Shown piece by piece: positions 1 through 8,269 of a DNA stretch of 35,472 nt (position 1 is its first letter; the number at the start of each line of letters is the position of its first letter). Both the position numbers and the translations under genes were made by a program. The DNA is taken from positions 1-35,472 of the forward strand of contig CAMCVM010000004.1 in the NCBI GenBank assembly GCA_945882015.1, written 5' to 3'. The stretch is from a candidate division TM6 bacterium GW2011_GWF2_32_72. Lineage in GTDB: Bacteria; Babelota; Babeliae; Babelales; CAIQNR01. The notes under the pieces are model-generated. The model made no database searches, had not been told where the DNA came from, and worked only from the letters and a program-made list of their open reading frames with translations.

Positions 1-1
1 T

Positions 2-22
2 GATGATAGTGATGATCTTTAA
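2..22 (+). CDS. 3' tail of an upstream gene (partial)
   Basis: Reading from base 2 gives an open acidic tail, Asp-Asp-Ser-Asp-Asp-Leu, ending at TAA (20-22), with a second TAA directly after. It ends 18 nt before the next start codon. Acidic Asp-rich C-termini also occur in two other genes of this window (27256-27600 and 33106-34959), which makes a real coding tail plausible. The fragment is too short to assign a product. Confidence 0.35.
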   Translation, partial: DDSDDL

Positions 23-40
23 TAAGTAGAAAGTTGTAAG

Positions 41-610
41 ATGTTTATGAATGTTATAAAAAGAATCTTTTTTTTAGTACTTTTGATTTTGATTAATCAA
101 TGCAATGCTGCTCATTTAAACAAAACATTAATTGCACAAACAAAAACCACACTTGAATTTTTCAAAGGCACCACGCTTGAAGAAATGTATGCAATTACCC
201 GAAGAAAAATAAGCACAGAAAATGATTTTAAAATTTTCATTAAAAGTTATATGAAGCAGTTTAATGCTTATTTAAAAGACTTTCCATATGTTCACTATGT
301 CATGCTTTTAGAACAATACCAGGACCGTTTAGAAAAAAAAGAAGTACGACTTAAAAAAGCAATTAAAAAAGTTACAACAAAAATAGTAAAACTTACAAAA
401 ACTAATAGTAGCTACACCCAACTGAATGATGAAAAAAAAGAAATGGAAGAACTTTTAAAAAGTATAGAAAGTTTACAAGGCCAACTGTATTTTATTATAG
501 ATGTGGTAAAAGATGCTGATTTTTATATTCAAGAATTACAAAATTATACTATTAGCCAAAAGACCAAACAAACCTATAATTTAGTTTTTTGGAATACGTT
601 ATTTTCGTAG
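41..610 (+). CDS. Exported coiled-coil protein of unknown function
   Basis: I do not recognise this 189-residue protein. The first ~23 residues form a signal peptide: basic residues, a long Phe/Leu/Ile core, then Gln-Cys-Asn-Ala-Ala, so it is probably cleaved after one of the alanines. The mature part is almost all charged helix. Residues ~100-150 are rich in Lys and Glu with heptad-like spacing, suggesting a coiled coil. It contains no visible catalytic motif. ATG at 41 is used, though an in-frame ATG at 47 is also possible. A strong hairpin terminator follows 4 nt after the stop, so this is the last gene of its transcript. Confidence 0.7.
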   Translation: MFMNVIKRIFFLVLLILINQCNAAHLNKTLIAQTKTTLEFFKGTTLEEMYAITRRKISTENDFKIFIKSYMKQFNAYLKDFPYVHYVMLLEQYQDRLEKKEVRLKKAIKKVTTKIVKLTKTNSSYTQLNDEKKEMEELLKSIESLQGQLYFIIDVVKDADFYIQELQNYTISQKTKQTYNLVFWNTLFS

Positions 611-614
611 ATTT

Positions 615-641
615 AAAAAGGCGCTGTAAAAGCGCCTTTTT
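615..641. terminator. Bidirectional rho-independent terminator
   Basis: A perfect 10-bp stem (615-624 with 632-641) encloses a 7-nt loop. The stem core is GGCGC/GCGCC and its outer part is A5/T5, so a T-tract follows the hairpin on both strands. It separates the plus gene ending at 610 from the converging minus gene ending at 656, and can serve both. Confidence 0.9.
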
Positions 642-655
642 AATGTAATACTCTT

Positions 656-1039
656 TTACTTATTACGCCATACTACAATCTTTAGCTGCTGTACATCTAG
701 ACCTCTTTCTTGAGCTATTTCCTGCAATAAATCTTTATTTTGATTTCTAAATTGCTCAGCAAGTGCCTGCTCCACCAATGCTTGAGGCACTGGCAATCCA
801 GGTGGATTTGACTGAAAAGAAATGTCGGAAAGTACAATACGCAGAACATTTCTTGTGTTGCGACACCCTTCATGTTTAATACAGTCTCCTGCATCATTAA
901 ATTTACATCTTTCATATTGCACCTTTCCTTGAGGCCTAAATGTAAAACTCAGAACTCGCTGTTGTTCTTGACTAAACGAATTCGCCATACTTATTAAACA
1001 AACTATTGTTAATAATGTTTTCATATTATGTATTGTCAT
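656..1039 (-). CDS. Small exported Cys-containing protein, unknown
   Basis: The 127-residue product has a signal peptide (Leu/Ile/Val core around residues 8-20, likely cleavage near Ser-Phe-Ser before Gln-Glu-Gln). Residues ~40-60 hold three cysteines (Cys-Lys-Phe, Asp-Cys-Ile, Gly-Cys-Arg), which could form disulfides outside the cytoplasm. The C-terminal third is polar and helical. The ATG at 1039 is preferred because AAAGG lies about 10 nt upstream; an in-frame ATG at 1024 would give a more compact signal peptide but has no clear ribosome site. It lies 31 nt downstream of another small exported gene and is probably co-transcribed with it. No family recognised. Confidence 0.65.
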   Translation of the reverse strand: MTIHNMKTLLTIVCLISMANSFSQEQQRVLSFTFRPQGKVQYERCKFNDAGDCIKHEGCRNTRNVLRIVLSDISFQSNPPGLPVPQALVEQALAEQFRNQNKDLLQEIAQERGLDVQQLKIVVWRNK

Positions 1040-1070
1040 TTTCTCATTACCTTTCTTCTCTGAATTATAC

Positions 1071-1334
1071 TTATCTGCTTTTTTGTCGTCTGTTGTATTC
1101 TTCTTGGGCTTTTCTGCGTATTTCAGAATCTTGCATCTTTTCGGCTAAATCCCACCTTGTACACCCTAGACCTAATGCTTCTCTGGCCAATTCTTCAACA
1201 ATAAGCCTTGTCTTCCAGACAGCTCTTCTTTTTTCTGTTTCCATTCGTTTCTCCTCTTTGATCCAATCACTGCATATCATACTAGAGCTTTGAAAGGCAA
1301 ATACTAATGCTGCAAGTAAGAAAGATTTTTTCAT
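1071..1334 (-). CDS. Small exported charged protein, unknown
   Basis: The 87-residue product starts with a signal peptide (Lys-Lys, then a Leu/Ala/Phe core to about residue 17). The cysteine in Met-Ile-Cys does not sit in a proper lipobox, so signal peptidase I processing is more likely. The mature part is short, highly charged and helical (many Lys, Arg, Glu). The ribosome site AAGGA lies about 8 nt before the ATG, and a perfect TATAAT stands about 45 nt upstream. No function can be assigned. The gene and its downstream neighbour form a two-gene unit of small exported proteins. Confidence 0.6.
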   Translation of the reverse strand: MKKSFLLAALVFAFQSSSMICSDWIKEEKRMETEKRRAVWKTRLIVEELAREALGLGCTRWDLAEKMQDSEIRRKAQEEYNRRQKSR

Positions 1335-1378
1335 AACCTTATTCCTTATAGATAATTTTAAAAAATTTAATAGTTTAG

Positions 1379-1384
1379 ATTATA
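1379..1384 (-). promoter_or_regulatory. -10 box for the small exported gene pair
   Basis: On the minus strand this is a perfect TATAAT, 45-50 nt before the ATG at 1334 and between two minus-strand genes. The -35 region at normal spacing is only T-rich (TATTTT), so only the -10 is convincing. Confidence 0.4.
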
Positions 1385-1413
1385 ATCACTTTGCATAGAA
1401 AAAAATAGCACCG

Positions 1414-2085
1414 TTAACTGGCAACATGTTTACAATATTGGTGCAGATGCTTAAATGCAAGTTCAACATCATCAGTTACAAAAATTAAATCAGCATCTTC
1501 TTTGAGCAACAAACCTTCTTTTTGTGCTTGATCAACCCAAGCAGAAAAATGCTTCCAATAAGCAGCTTCAAAGAGTACCAAAGGAACACGTGGCAGTTTA
1601 TTAATTTGCATAAGGGTAAGCACTTCAGCAAGTTCATCAAGCGTTCCATAGCCACCTGGAAACACTGCAAAGGCATGTGAGTAACGGGTAAGCAAAAATT
1701 TTCGCGTAAAAAAATAAAATGTTTCAATAGATTCGTCGGCACAATTATTACGCTTTTCTTGATCAAGTCCTTTAACGGTAACGGCTATACTTTTTGCTAT
1801 TCGATTGTTATGAGCACCAAAAGCCCCGCAACTTGCTGCTTGCATAATACCTTGACCTCCACCAGTTATGACAGAAATATCATGAACCATCAATTTTTCA
1901 GCAAGTAAACGTGCTTTTTGAGCATAAGGGTGATCTTGTCCTAATTTACTACCGCCAAAAATAGAAACCACTGGTCCTTCAAGTTTGGAAATCGTAAAGG
2001 TACCCCGCACGCATCTGAAAAAGTCACAAAAAAAATGGCCAGCCAACCTAACAGTTGCCCCTAATGCACGTATATACTGTTGCAT
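1414..2085 (-). CDS. LOG-family nucleotide phosphoribohydrolase (TIGR00730 type)
   Basis: The 223-residue protein is a Rossmann-fold LOG protein. This family cleaves nucleoside 5'-monophosphates into free base and ribose 5-phosphate; plant and bacterial members activate cytokinins, and others act as purine/pyrimidine nucleosidases. Seen: the GGG-x-GIM nucleotide-binding turn near residue 75 and the hallmark PGGYGTLDE at ~144-152, matching PGGxGTxxE with the catalytic Glu. The first ~35 residues are an extra N-terminal segment with mild hydrophobicity. The ATG overlaps the stop of the upstream glycosyltransferase by one base (TAATG), implying translational coupling. The substrate cannot be read from sequence, and older databases misname the family lysine decarboxylase. 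Confidence 0.85.
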   Translation of the reverse strand: MQQYIRALGATVRLAGHFFCDFFRCVRGTFTISKLEGPVVSIFGGSKLGQDHPYAQKARLLAEKLMVHDISVITGGGQGIMQAASCGAFGAHNNRIAKSIAVTVKGLDQEKRNNCADESIETFYFFTRKFLLTRYSHAFAVFPGGYGTLDELAEVLTLMQINKLPRVPLVLFEAAYWKHFSAWVDQAQKEGLLLKEDADLIFVTDDVELAFKHLHQYCKHVAS

Positions 2086-3548
2086 TATCGTTCCATAACC
2101 TTTGGGTACTCAAAAGACAACCCGATACGACTAATTGTTGCATCTTTGATCATCAACATACCATCAGCAAAAATATCCTTTAAAAAAACATTTTTAATCA
2201 GATCTTCATTCAAATAAGCAATTCTTTCTCGTAGTTGTTCTTTAGACCCAAAAACACATAATTGTGAACTACCTAAAATCCATGACCTGCTGGCATAGCA
2301 TAATTTCCAAACATAGACACCATCTTTAAGATGTACAGTTGGACAATGTGGATAATCATAAACCCCTAATGAAGGGAAAAAAGCAAATGCTTGTGTTCTC
2401 TGTAATTCATACGCCATAGCGGGCAAATCAAGAAGATCTTTAATTAATAAACCGTTATTAATCAATAAAACGTGAGAGCTTGCTTTCCACCAATTATGAA
2501 GTTCTTTGGTTAATAATGTCATGGTATTTGGATACACAGTTTCTGTTGGAATAATATTCATACCTTCACAACGAGCTACTGTATTATTAACTACGTCAAG
2601 AATATAAATATGCGCTACACCTTCAAGATGTGCATAACAAGAAGCTAATGTCTCTTGGCAATCATGCAAACCAGTATGAGAAATAATCATTACATCAGCA
2701 CCACTAAAGGTTTTCCCCGTAGTTTTTGGCGCACCTTGAACTGGCTCATATTTCTTTTTATAGAGTAATGTATTACTTGCAATAATTTGCGGGACACGGT
2801 TGATTTTAAAATCATTACAATTAGTACCAACATTATGAATATACAAAATTTCATCTATATATTTAAAATGATTGCCAACCATTTCCATTAAAGGGTAAGA
2901 AAAAGCAAGGTCACAACTAGCAGGGAAGAATTTTCCACGTGATGCGTCATCATTATCCCAAATAAAATCTTCAACTTTAATTGCTTGAAATAACCATGCA
3001 TAAAAGGTTCGTAGTTGCCCTGGAGCCCAATAAGTTTCACGATACAGTTGATTATCAACTACATATTCAGGGGTTGGCTTTGAGTAACCAAGTTGATCAG
3101 TTGGCCAACGTTTAAATGAACCGTAGGTTAACCAGATATTTTCATCTTGATATACCTGATTCAATCTTGAAAGCACACTGTTATGAGCAAACCAATCATC
3201 ACCATCATACTGGACAACGATATCAAACGGATCGCACAAATGTGTTGCCGTATAATGATTTGCCAAAGCACCTTTATGTTCTTTATTGGCAATCAAAAAT
3301 ATTTTATCTTCAAGATTACGCTCTTTAATAAAGTCTTGTACCAACTGCGCAGTGCCATCAGTAGAATAATCGTCAATATAGATTGCATACCAATTTTTAT
3401 AATCCTGATCTAATAAACTGTTAAGATTTTTTTGATACCATTGTGCATTACAATATGAAGGAATAATAACAGCAAAGCGTTTGTCTTCTGCTTTTGTTAA
3501 AAAGATTACAAAAAAGAAAGCTGTTAATAATCTGGTATACTTATTCAT
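2085..3548 (-). CDS. Exported family 2 (GT-A) glycosyltransferase, paralog B
   Basis: The 487-residue protein begins with a signal peptide (Lys/Arg, Phe/Val/Ile core, Thr-Lys-Ala before Glu-Asp-Lys). It is followed at once by a GT2 domain: VIIPSY near 27-32, the nucleotide-site DDYSTDGT at ~59-66 and the metal-binding DGDDW at 115-119. GT2 enzymes normally transfer sugar from cytosolic nucleotide-sugars, so an exported one is odd. After ~residue 280 comes a second region of ~200 residues shared with its upstream paralog and not recognised; both copies contain Thr-Gln-Ala-Phe in it. Its ATG overlaps the upstream stop by 8 nt, so the two are translated as a unit. The acceptor is unknown. Confidence 0.8.
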   Translation of the reverse strand: MNKYTRLLTAFFFVIFLTKAEDKRFAVIIPSYCNAQWYQKNLNSLLDQDYKNWYAIYIDDYSTDGTAQLVQDFIKERNLEDKIFLIANKEHKGALANHYTATHLCDPFDIVVQYDGDDWFAHNSVLSRLNQVYQDENIWLTYGSFKRWPTDQLGYSKPTPEYVVDNQLYRETYWAPGQLRTFYAWLFQAIKVEDFIWDNDDASRGKFFPASCDLAFSYPLMEMVGNHFKYIDEILYIHNVGTNCNDFKINRVPQIIASNTLLYKKKYEPVQGAPKTTGKTFSGADVMIISHTGLHDCQETLASCYAHLEGVAHIYILDVVNNTVARCEGMNIIPTETVYPNTMTLLTKELHNWWKASSHVLLINNGLLIKDLLDLPAMAYELQRTQAFAFFPSLGVYDYPHCPTVHLKDGVYVWKLCYASRSWILGSSQLCVFGSKEQLRERIAYLNEDLIKNVFLKDIFADGMLMIKDATISRIGLSFEYPKVMER

Positions 3549-5037
3549 TGAAAGGTAACTCCTTTTTTTCTGTTTGTGCTATTAAAACAATAGAATCTGC
3601 TGGCAATAAACTATTAGATGCTGCAAGCAGAGTAAAGTAATTTGGATGAAATATTTCAAGATTTTTAAGTAATGCCCTGCAATCGCTTGTCCTGAGCAAC
3701 ATACCAGAGCAATCACTCATTTCTTTAAAAACTTGCCTAAACATCCAAAGATTTGAAATATATACTTGATAACCCTGATAAGGAGTCAAGTTATAAGAAT
3801 ATTGTTTTAAATACTCTGTATCAGCATTCCCTAATAAAATGCCAAAAGCTTGGGTTGCTTCAAGTTTTTCAATGACATCCTTTAGATTAATTGCATAATC
3901 ATTAAAAACTGCCTGAGTTCCAATTAAAATATAGTCTGAACTACATTGATCAAGTGCTTTGAGTAAACGTTCTTTAAAGTTAAACCTAAAATGATAAATC
4001 TGATTTAATGGATACCCAATATCTAAGATTTGAAACAGTTTAAAGTAATCTTTATAACGCTTTGAACGATACGGGTCCCCGTTGCCTATTTTAATACACG
4101 TATCAAATTCAATACCATGATTCATCTGTTCTTTTAAAAATCCTTGCATAGCAACTTCTTCTTGCATAAAAACCACTTGAGAAAGCGTGTAAGCATCTTT
4201 TTTCTGTGGCCGTTTAAAGGTGAAATTTTCAGGTAATTTTTCGTAATGTTTTCTATTACGGGTAATTAAATCATAATAAATCTGGTGCTCAAAATGGGAC
4301 TTATATAAGTTAATCGGATTTTGATCGTTATACACATATAAAAGATCATTAATATAGGTATATTGGTCCCGCGCCATTTCAAACATGGGCAACATAAATG
4401 CAACATCGGTTGCAACCATCAAAAATTTTCCATGATGCATTAAATCTTTAAGACTGATTCTTTTAAAAAGCCCTGCATAAAATGTTCGAGGGTGCACTCC
4501 TCTAAAACCTAATTGCCTAAAACCTATTTGTTCAATTTCTTGATCAGTATAATCACGATGCCCTATTTTTTGACCATTAGAACTTTTACATGCATTACCA
4601 ACGGTTAATAATACGTTACTTTCAGTATAGACTCTATTAATGTAAGCAAGCACTTGATCATTAATTAACCAATCATCTCCATCAAGAAGAAAAACAATCG
4701 CATCATCAGGACAAGCATGAATAGCAAGATAACGATTAAACAGTTGACCATGTCGAACTGTATTGGCAATTAACGTAAATTTTGATTCAAAATGATGCTC
4801 TTTTATGTAATCAGTAACCAATTGAGCTGTTCCATCCTCTGAAGCATCATCAACATAAATAATTCTAAAATTTTGATATTTTTGATTAATTACCGAACCT
4901 AAGTTACGGTCAAACCACAATTTATTATTGTAAGAAGGAATAACAACAACAATCTCTTTTTCTAAAAAGGCAGCCATGGGAAAAATAGAAAAATAAACAA
5001 ATAGAAACAATAAAAATCGAACTTGTTTGATAAACAT
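3541..5037 (-). CDS. Exported family 2 (GT-A) glycosyltransferase, paralog A
   Basis: The 498-residue protein is the first gene of a three-gene unit. Its N-terminus is a signal peptide: Lys-4 and Arg-7, a Phe/Leu core, then Pro-Met-Ala-Ala before Phe-24. The GT-A domain shows VVIPSYNN (~31-38), DDASEDGT (~63-70) and DGDDW (119-123), so the nucleotide-binding and metal-binding signatures are intact. Like its downstream paralog it has an unrecognised C-terminal half. The start is supported by AAGGGG about 6 nt upstream and a sigma70-like promoter at 5092-5119. The positive-inside rule places the enzyme outside the inner membrane. An uncleaved anchor is possible but would leave the domain on the same side. 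Confidence 0.8.
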   Translation of the reverse strand: MFIKQVRFLLFLFVYFSIFPMAAFLEKEIVVVIPSYNNKLWFDRNLGSVINQKYQNFRIIYVDDASEDGTAQLVTDYIKEHHFESKFTLIANTVRHGQLFNRYLAIHACPDDAIVFLLDGDDWLINDQVLAYINRVYTESNVLLTVGNACKSSNGQKIGHRDYTDQEIEQIGFRQLGFRGVHPRTFYAGLFKRISLKDLMHHGKFLMVATDVAFMLPMFEMARDQYTYINDLLYVYNDQNPINLYKSHFEHQIYYDLITRNRKHYEKLPENFTFKRPQKKDAYTLSQVVFMQEEVAMQGFLKEQMNHGIEFDTCIKIGNGDPYRSKRYKDYFKLFQILDIGYPLNQIYHFRFNFKERLLKALDQCSSDYILIGTQAVFNDYAINLKDVIEKLEATQAFGILLGNADTEYLKQYSYNLTPYQGYQVYISNLWMFRQVFKEMSDCSGMLLRTSDCRALLKNLEIFHPNYFTLLAASNSLLPADSIVLIAQTEKKELPFNE

Positions 5038-5091
5038 GGCACCCCTTTTTGTTATTATTTTACTTGCAGATACTACGTAAGCTTATTTAGT

Positions 5092-5119
5092 TCTATAAAA
5101 AAACAGATTCCAAAGTCAA
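5092..5119 (-). promoter_or_regulatory. Sigma70-type promoter of the glycosyltransferase-LOG unit
   Basis: On the minus strand TTGACT (5114-5119) is followed after 16 nt by TATAGA (5092-5097). Initiation would give a leader of about 45-50 nt before the ATG at 5037. The rest of the 5038-5275 gap holds nothing else convincing. Confidence 0.55.
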
Positions 5120-5275
5120 CCTATTTCTTTAATATGATAGCCTTTTAAAAAGTCTTGGATCTTTCAAAGAGAAACAATAGCTAAAAGATGATAATTAAAA
5201 AATCTTCATTTTTAAGACTATTTTTATGTAAGCTTCTATAAGCAACATACCAATAACAAGCAAGGAGAATTTTAA

Positions 5276-6655
5276 GTGAAATACTTTCTTTTTTTATTAA
5301 ACATTGTAGCTTTAAGCATCTTTGCAGAAGAAAGTTTACCAGAAAAACTTGTAATAAAAAATCCTGCAATGTTTATTTTTGTTCACGGAACCATTAAACC
5401 TGCAGAATTTTCATTTTCATCTCTTGTAAAGATTATGAATGACATTATTGATAATACACTCTATAGCCTTGCTGCAAAATATCTGCGCCAAGACCCTCTT
5501 TTTTATCTTTCTCAAGCAATGCAAGAAGAAGGACTTAAGTCAGTCGACTTAACTCTTGATAACACGACTAATACCGCAAGAACTATTGCTTTACTTTATA
5601 ACCAACAGTTTCAAGCTTTAGGAGTTAATGCAGATTCGATACTCTATTATACTTTTGGCTGGAACGGTTTATTAAGCGACAAAAAACGGTACCAAGAAGC
5701 TGAAAAATTTTACAAAGAACTTAAAGAAGAATTAGCAATACTTTCAGAAAAAGGCATTTACCCACGTATTACTATTATTGGATATAGCCACGGAGCAAAC
5801 GTAGCACTGTATCTTGCAGCAGTTCGTAATAATAATCAAGACTATGTCAATGACAGATTTACCATTGAAAAGCTGGTTATGTTAGGCGCGCCAATCCAAA
5901 AAGAGACTGATTACCTTGTTACTGATGATTTATTTAAAAAAATCTATCACTTTTATTCAACAGAAGACAATGTGCAAATTGCTGATATTTTTTCATCAAA
6001 GCAACTTTTTTCTGGACGCTTATTTACCAATCGTAAAAATTTTAAAGTTCCAGAAGAAAAACTGTATCAGGTCAGACTACGATTAACGAAAGAAATTAAG
6101 TTACGACACAGAGCTTACAATATCAATGCTCAACATGAAATTCTTGCACACCCTTTAGTTAAATTAATACATAAAGACCCTGGCCATGCTGAATTATGGA
6201 ACTTTAAATGGGGCGCTTATTGGTATAGAGACACATGCCCAATTAATCCACTACCTGTTGTAGCATTTATTCCCACATTTTTACATATTATAGACCAACA
6301 CCCAGACCTGCATTACGTAACAGTTGATTATGCGCCTACTGAATATGGTGTAGTTGTTTCACATAAAAAGAAGGGTTTTAAGGAATCAAAGGCATTTTTA
6401 AGTCCTGAAGTACATGTCCAACTGTGGGACTTTGCAAATCTTTACAAACCAGAGGACTATTCATTTGAAACACAGCAAAAACAGGTAGCCAGCGCCCTTA
6501 AAAAAGCTCAAAAAGATTTAGAAATATTGGGAAGTTACCGTAGACCACGTAGTAAAATTCTTGCCAATTATATGAAGCACATTTCACAAGGCTATTTTGA
6601 TGATACTGAGCCTAAAAAATCACTCTATAATTATAGAATTGCTCATTTAGAATAG
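5276..6655 (+). CDS. Exported alpha/beta-hydrolase (lipase-like)
   Basis: The 459-residue protein starts at GTG with AAGGAG 8 nt upstream (5262-5267). It has a signal peptide (Phe/Leu core, Ile-Phe-Ala before Glu-Glu-Ser). Seen: an HGT oxyanion-type motif near residue 37 after a hydrophobic strand, and the nucleophile elbow GYSHG at 169-173 with Ser-171, within a strand-helix context typical of alpha/beta hydrolases. A His-rich stretch around residues 280-310 may supply the catalytic His, but I cannot fix the Asp and His. The C-terminal ~100 residues are charged and helical. Substrate is unknown; lipase, esterase or protease would all fit. It is transcribed away from the glycosyltransferase operon. 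Confidence 0.7.
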   Translation: MKYFLFLLNIVALSIFAEESLPEKLVIKNPAMFIFVHGTIKPAEFSFSSLVKIMNDIIDNTLYSLAAKYLRQDPLFYLSQAMQEEGLKSVDLTLDNTTNTARTIALLYNQQFQALGVNADSILYYTFGWNGLLSDKKRYQEAEKFYKELKEELAILSEKGIYPRITIIGYSHGANVALYLAAVRNNNQDYVNDRFTIEKLVMLGAPIQKETDYLVTDDLFKKIYHFYSTEDNVQIADIFSSKQLFSGRLFTNRKNFKVPEEKLYQVRLRLTKEIKLRHRAYNINAQHEILAHPLVKLIHKDPGHAELWNFKWGAYWYRDTCPINPLPVVAFIPTFLHIIDQHPDLHYVTVDYAPTEYGVVVSHKKKGFKESKAFLSPEVHVQLWDFANLYKPEDYSFETQQKQVASALKKAQKDLEILGSYRRPRSKILANYMKHISQGYFDDTEPKKSLYNYRIAHLE

Positions 6656-6662
6656 AAAACTG

Positions 6663-6692
6663 TTGACTTTGATCATCAAATTCCTTTACAAT
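6663..6692 (+). promoter_or_regulatory. Sigma70-type promoter for the exported protein at 6732
   Basis: TTGACT (6663-6668), 18-nt spacer, TACAAT (6687-6692). The TTG inside the -35 box is in frame with the gene but belongs to the promoter, which argues against reading it as a start codon. Confidence 0.6.
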
Positions 6693-6731
6693 TACAGTAA
6701 ATGGATTAATCAAATAAATTATGGAGGCCTT

Positions 6732-7544
6732 ATGAAAACAATTTCAAAAAATGTACTGTTTTTTGCTCTTTTAGTGTGCTGTAATCAAACCATAAAAAGC
6801 GCTGAAGCCGCTGATAAAGAAATAGACCCTGCTGTAATGGAATCCTGGTTAATACAATTACAACAAGCACAAGAAGACAGTATTTCTGGTAAAAAAGATA
6901 GCAATCCAGAAGAATATGAGCGACTGGCAGATTTAATTGTAACTACAGAAATAGCTCAGGGTTTAACAACAGAAGCAGAACAAAGCACAAGAAAAAAGAT
7001 GTTTTTACCCATGCCTGCTCTTCTTGGTAGTAGGGTAAATAGCTTAATTGAAGAATTCTCAAAAAAGCTTGGTATTAAAAGAAAAAAACGAAGACCGATG
7101 GGGACAAGCTTAGAAGGTCTTGGACCCCAATTAGAATTACCTGCCGATGATAGCTTTACAATATTTAATGATCCAAACTATTTGCATTTTATCAAAATGC
7201 TCTATCTTAACAAAGTTGAAAAACATTTAACAGGTGAAGCATTATTACTTAGTATGAAAACTCCCGAAGAACAAGAAGCGCATGTTCAATCTTTAAGACA
7301 AGATCAACAAGAAGCGTTACTTGAGTCTTTAAAACGTCCCTATGAAGAAAATAATCAATTTTTTCAAAGTTTGCGGAATCTGCTTCCTAAAGCACCAGAT
7401 AGGTCTGTAGGTGGCTATGTAAATTTGCCTGATGGAACTGAACAAAAAATCTGTGAACCTCTAAATATAGTGCATTCGTATAAATCACTTGAAAAAGCTC
7501 TTGCCACTCCAGGCGAAGTAATAAAAAATAATCATATTAATTAA
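6732..7544 (+). CDS. Exported protein of unknown function
   Basis: The 270-residue product uses the ATG at 6732, with GGAGG at 6723-6727 (spacing 4) and a signal peptide directly after it: Lys, a Phe/Ala/Leu/Val core, then Ser-Ala-Glu-Ala. The reading frame stays open upstream to 6663, but that stretch holds the promoter. The mature protein is rich in Glu, Gln and Lys with predicted helices, including a basic patch near residues 117-122. A repetitive Glu/Gln/Leu segment follows around residues 180-220. No catalytic motif or family is visible. It lies between two other exported proteins, each with its own promoter-like sequence. Confidence 0.7.
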   Translation: MKTISKNVLFFALLVCCNQTIKSAEAADKEIDPAVMESWLIQLQQAQEDSISGKKDSNPEEYERLADLIVTTEIAQGLTTEAEQSTRKKMFLPMPALLGSRVNSLIEEFSKKLGIKRKKRRPMGTSLEGLGPQLELPADDSFTIFNDPNYLHFIKMLYLNKVEKHLTGEALLLSMKTPEEQEAHVQSLRQDQQEALLESLKRPYEENNQFFQSLRNLLPKAPDRSVGGYVNLPDGTEQKICEPLNIVHSYKSLEKALATPGEVIKNNHIN

Positions 7545-7570
7545 AACTTGTATCTATTTTTAACTAAAAA

Positions 7571-7601
7571 TTGACAAGAGCTCAGGTAAATCTGCTAACT
7601 T
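7571..7601 (+). promoter_or_regulatory. Promoter for the exported protein at 7649
   Basis: A consensus TTGACA (7571-7576) is followed after 19 nt by TAACTT (7596-7601), which is preceded by TG one base upstream (extended -10). The spacing is longer than ideal, so the exact -10 is uncertain. Confidence 0.5.
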
Positions 7602-7622
7602 ATTAAGTAGGGTAGCAGATTT
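7588..7622. repeat. 10-bp inverted repeat overlapping promoter and leader
   Basis: The arms 7588-7597 (AAATCTGCTA) and 7613-7622 (TAGCAGATTT) are perfectly complementary around a 15-nt centre. The left arm covers the predicted -10 and the right arm lies just past the expected start of transcription. This fits an operator or a leader hairpin. A weak terminator for the upstream gene is also possible, but the following T-tract is broken. Confidence 0.55.
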
Positions 7623-7648
7623 ATAATTTTATAAGAGTTGCATATATC

Positions 7649-8227
7649 ATGAAACATTGTATAAAAAAAATGCCTCTTTTGAGCTTAGTGTTAAGTTTAA
7701 GTCAAACTATCATCTCAGCTGAAGGAAAAACTCCTCAAGTTTCTCTACTTACAAGCGGTTTATTTAAATTATTTTCTTTACCTAAATTTGAAAAAGCATT
7801 TAAAAAACAAAAAGATGAACTAATAAATGCAATATTTACTGACAAATCGAAAAAACCAAAATCTTTAAAAAAGTATTTGGACAACATTACGAGTCTTGAC
7901 CAGCTTGAAGCATATTATAACCAGATTAAGAAGAAACAAAACTTCGATCATATCAAGTGCGCTTGGGCTCTTAAAGAAGTTTACACAATCATTGAGTCCT
8001 TGGAATATGAGCAAAGTAAAACTTTATCTATGTTTATTGAACAAGGCATCATCAAGAAAAAAGAGTTGGAAAAATTTACATTTTTTACACAACAAAGAAA
8101 AAGATTAGTTTACACCTACCCTGCAGATTTTTTTAATGCGGAAGAACCTAAAGAAACATCAGAAAGCTTATATAATTTAACACTTTCACCAGCAGAAATT
8201 GCAGCAACATGGAAGATGATTAAATAA
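7649..8227 (+). CDS. Exported protein of unknown function
   Basis: The 192-residue protein has a signal peptide (Lys-His-Cys-Ile-Lys-Lys, a Leu/Val core, then Ile-Ile-Ser-Ala before Glu-Gly). The mature part is lysine-rich, mostly helical, and lacks cysteine-pair or active-site patterns. Residues ~55-75 are strongly basic (several Lys-Lys). No family recognised. The ribosome site is weak (AAGAG, about 12 nt upstream), so expression may depend on the inverted repeat in its leader. It converges with rsmA, 34 nt away. Confidence 0.65.
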   Translation: MKHCIKKMPLLSLVLSLSQTIISAEGKTPQVSLLTSGLFKLFSLPKFEKAFKKQKDELINAIFTDKSKKPKSLKKYLDNITSLDQLEAYYNQIKKKQNFDHIKCAWALKEVYTIIESLEYEQSKTLSMFIEQGIIKKKELEKFTFFTQQRKRLVYTYPADFFNAEEPKETSESLYNLTLSPAEIAATWKMIK

Positions 8228-8244
8228 GAAATAAAAAATTTCAG

Positions 8245-8269
8245 AAAAAGTAAGTATTTTTTTACTTAC
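8245..8269 (-). terminator. Weak hairpin terminator over the rsmA stop codon
   Basis: On the minus strand a 7-bp AT-rich stem (8263-8269 with 8250-8256, 6-nt loop) is followed by T5 (8249-8245). The rsmA stop codon at 8262-8264 lies in it. The stem is weak, so termination may be partial. Confidence 0.4.

Noticed and set aside
1006-1293. Plus-strand open frame of 95 codons opposite the small exported genes
   Set aside because: It covers two minus-strand genes with signal peptides and ribosome sites; the plus-strand product shows no motif and is a mirror frame.
6663-6731. TTG start adding 23 residues to the exported protein at 6732
   Set aside because: The TTG lies inside a good -35 box (TTGACT) with TACAAT downstream, while GGAGG and a signal peptide mark the ATG at 6732.
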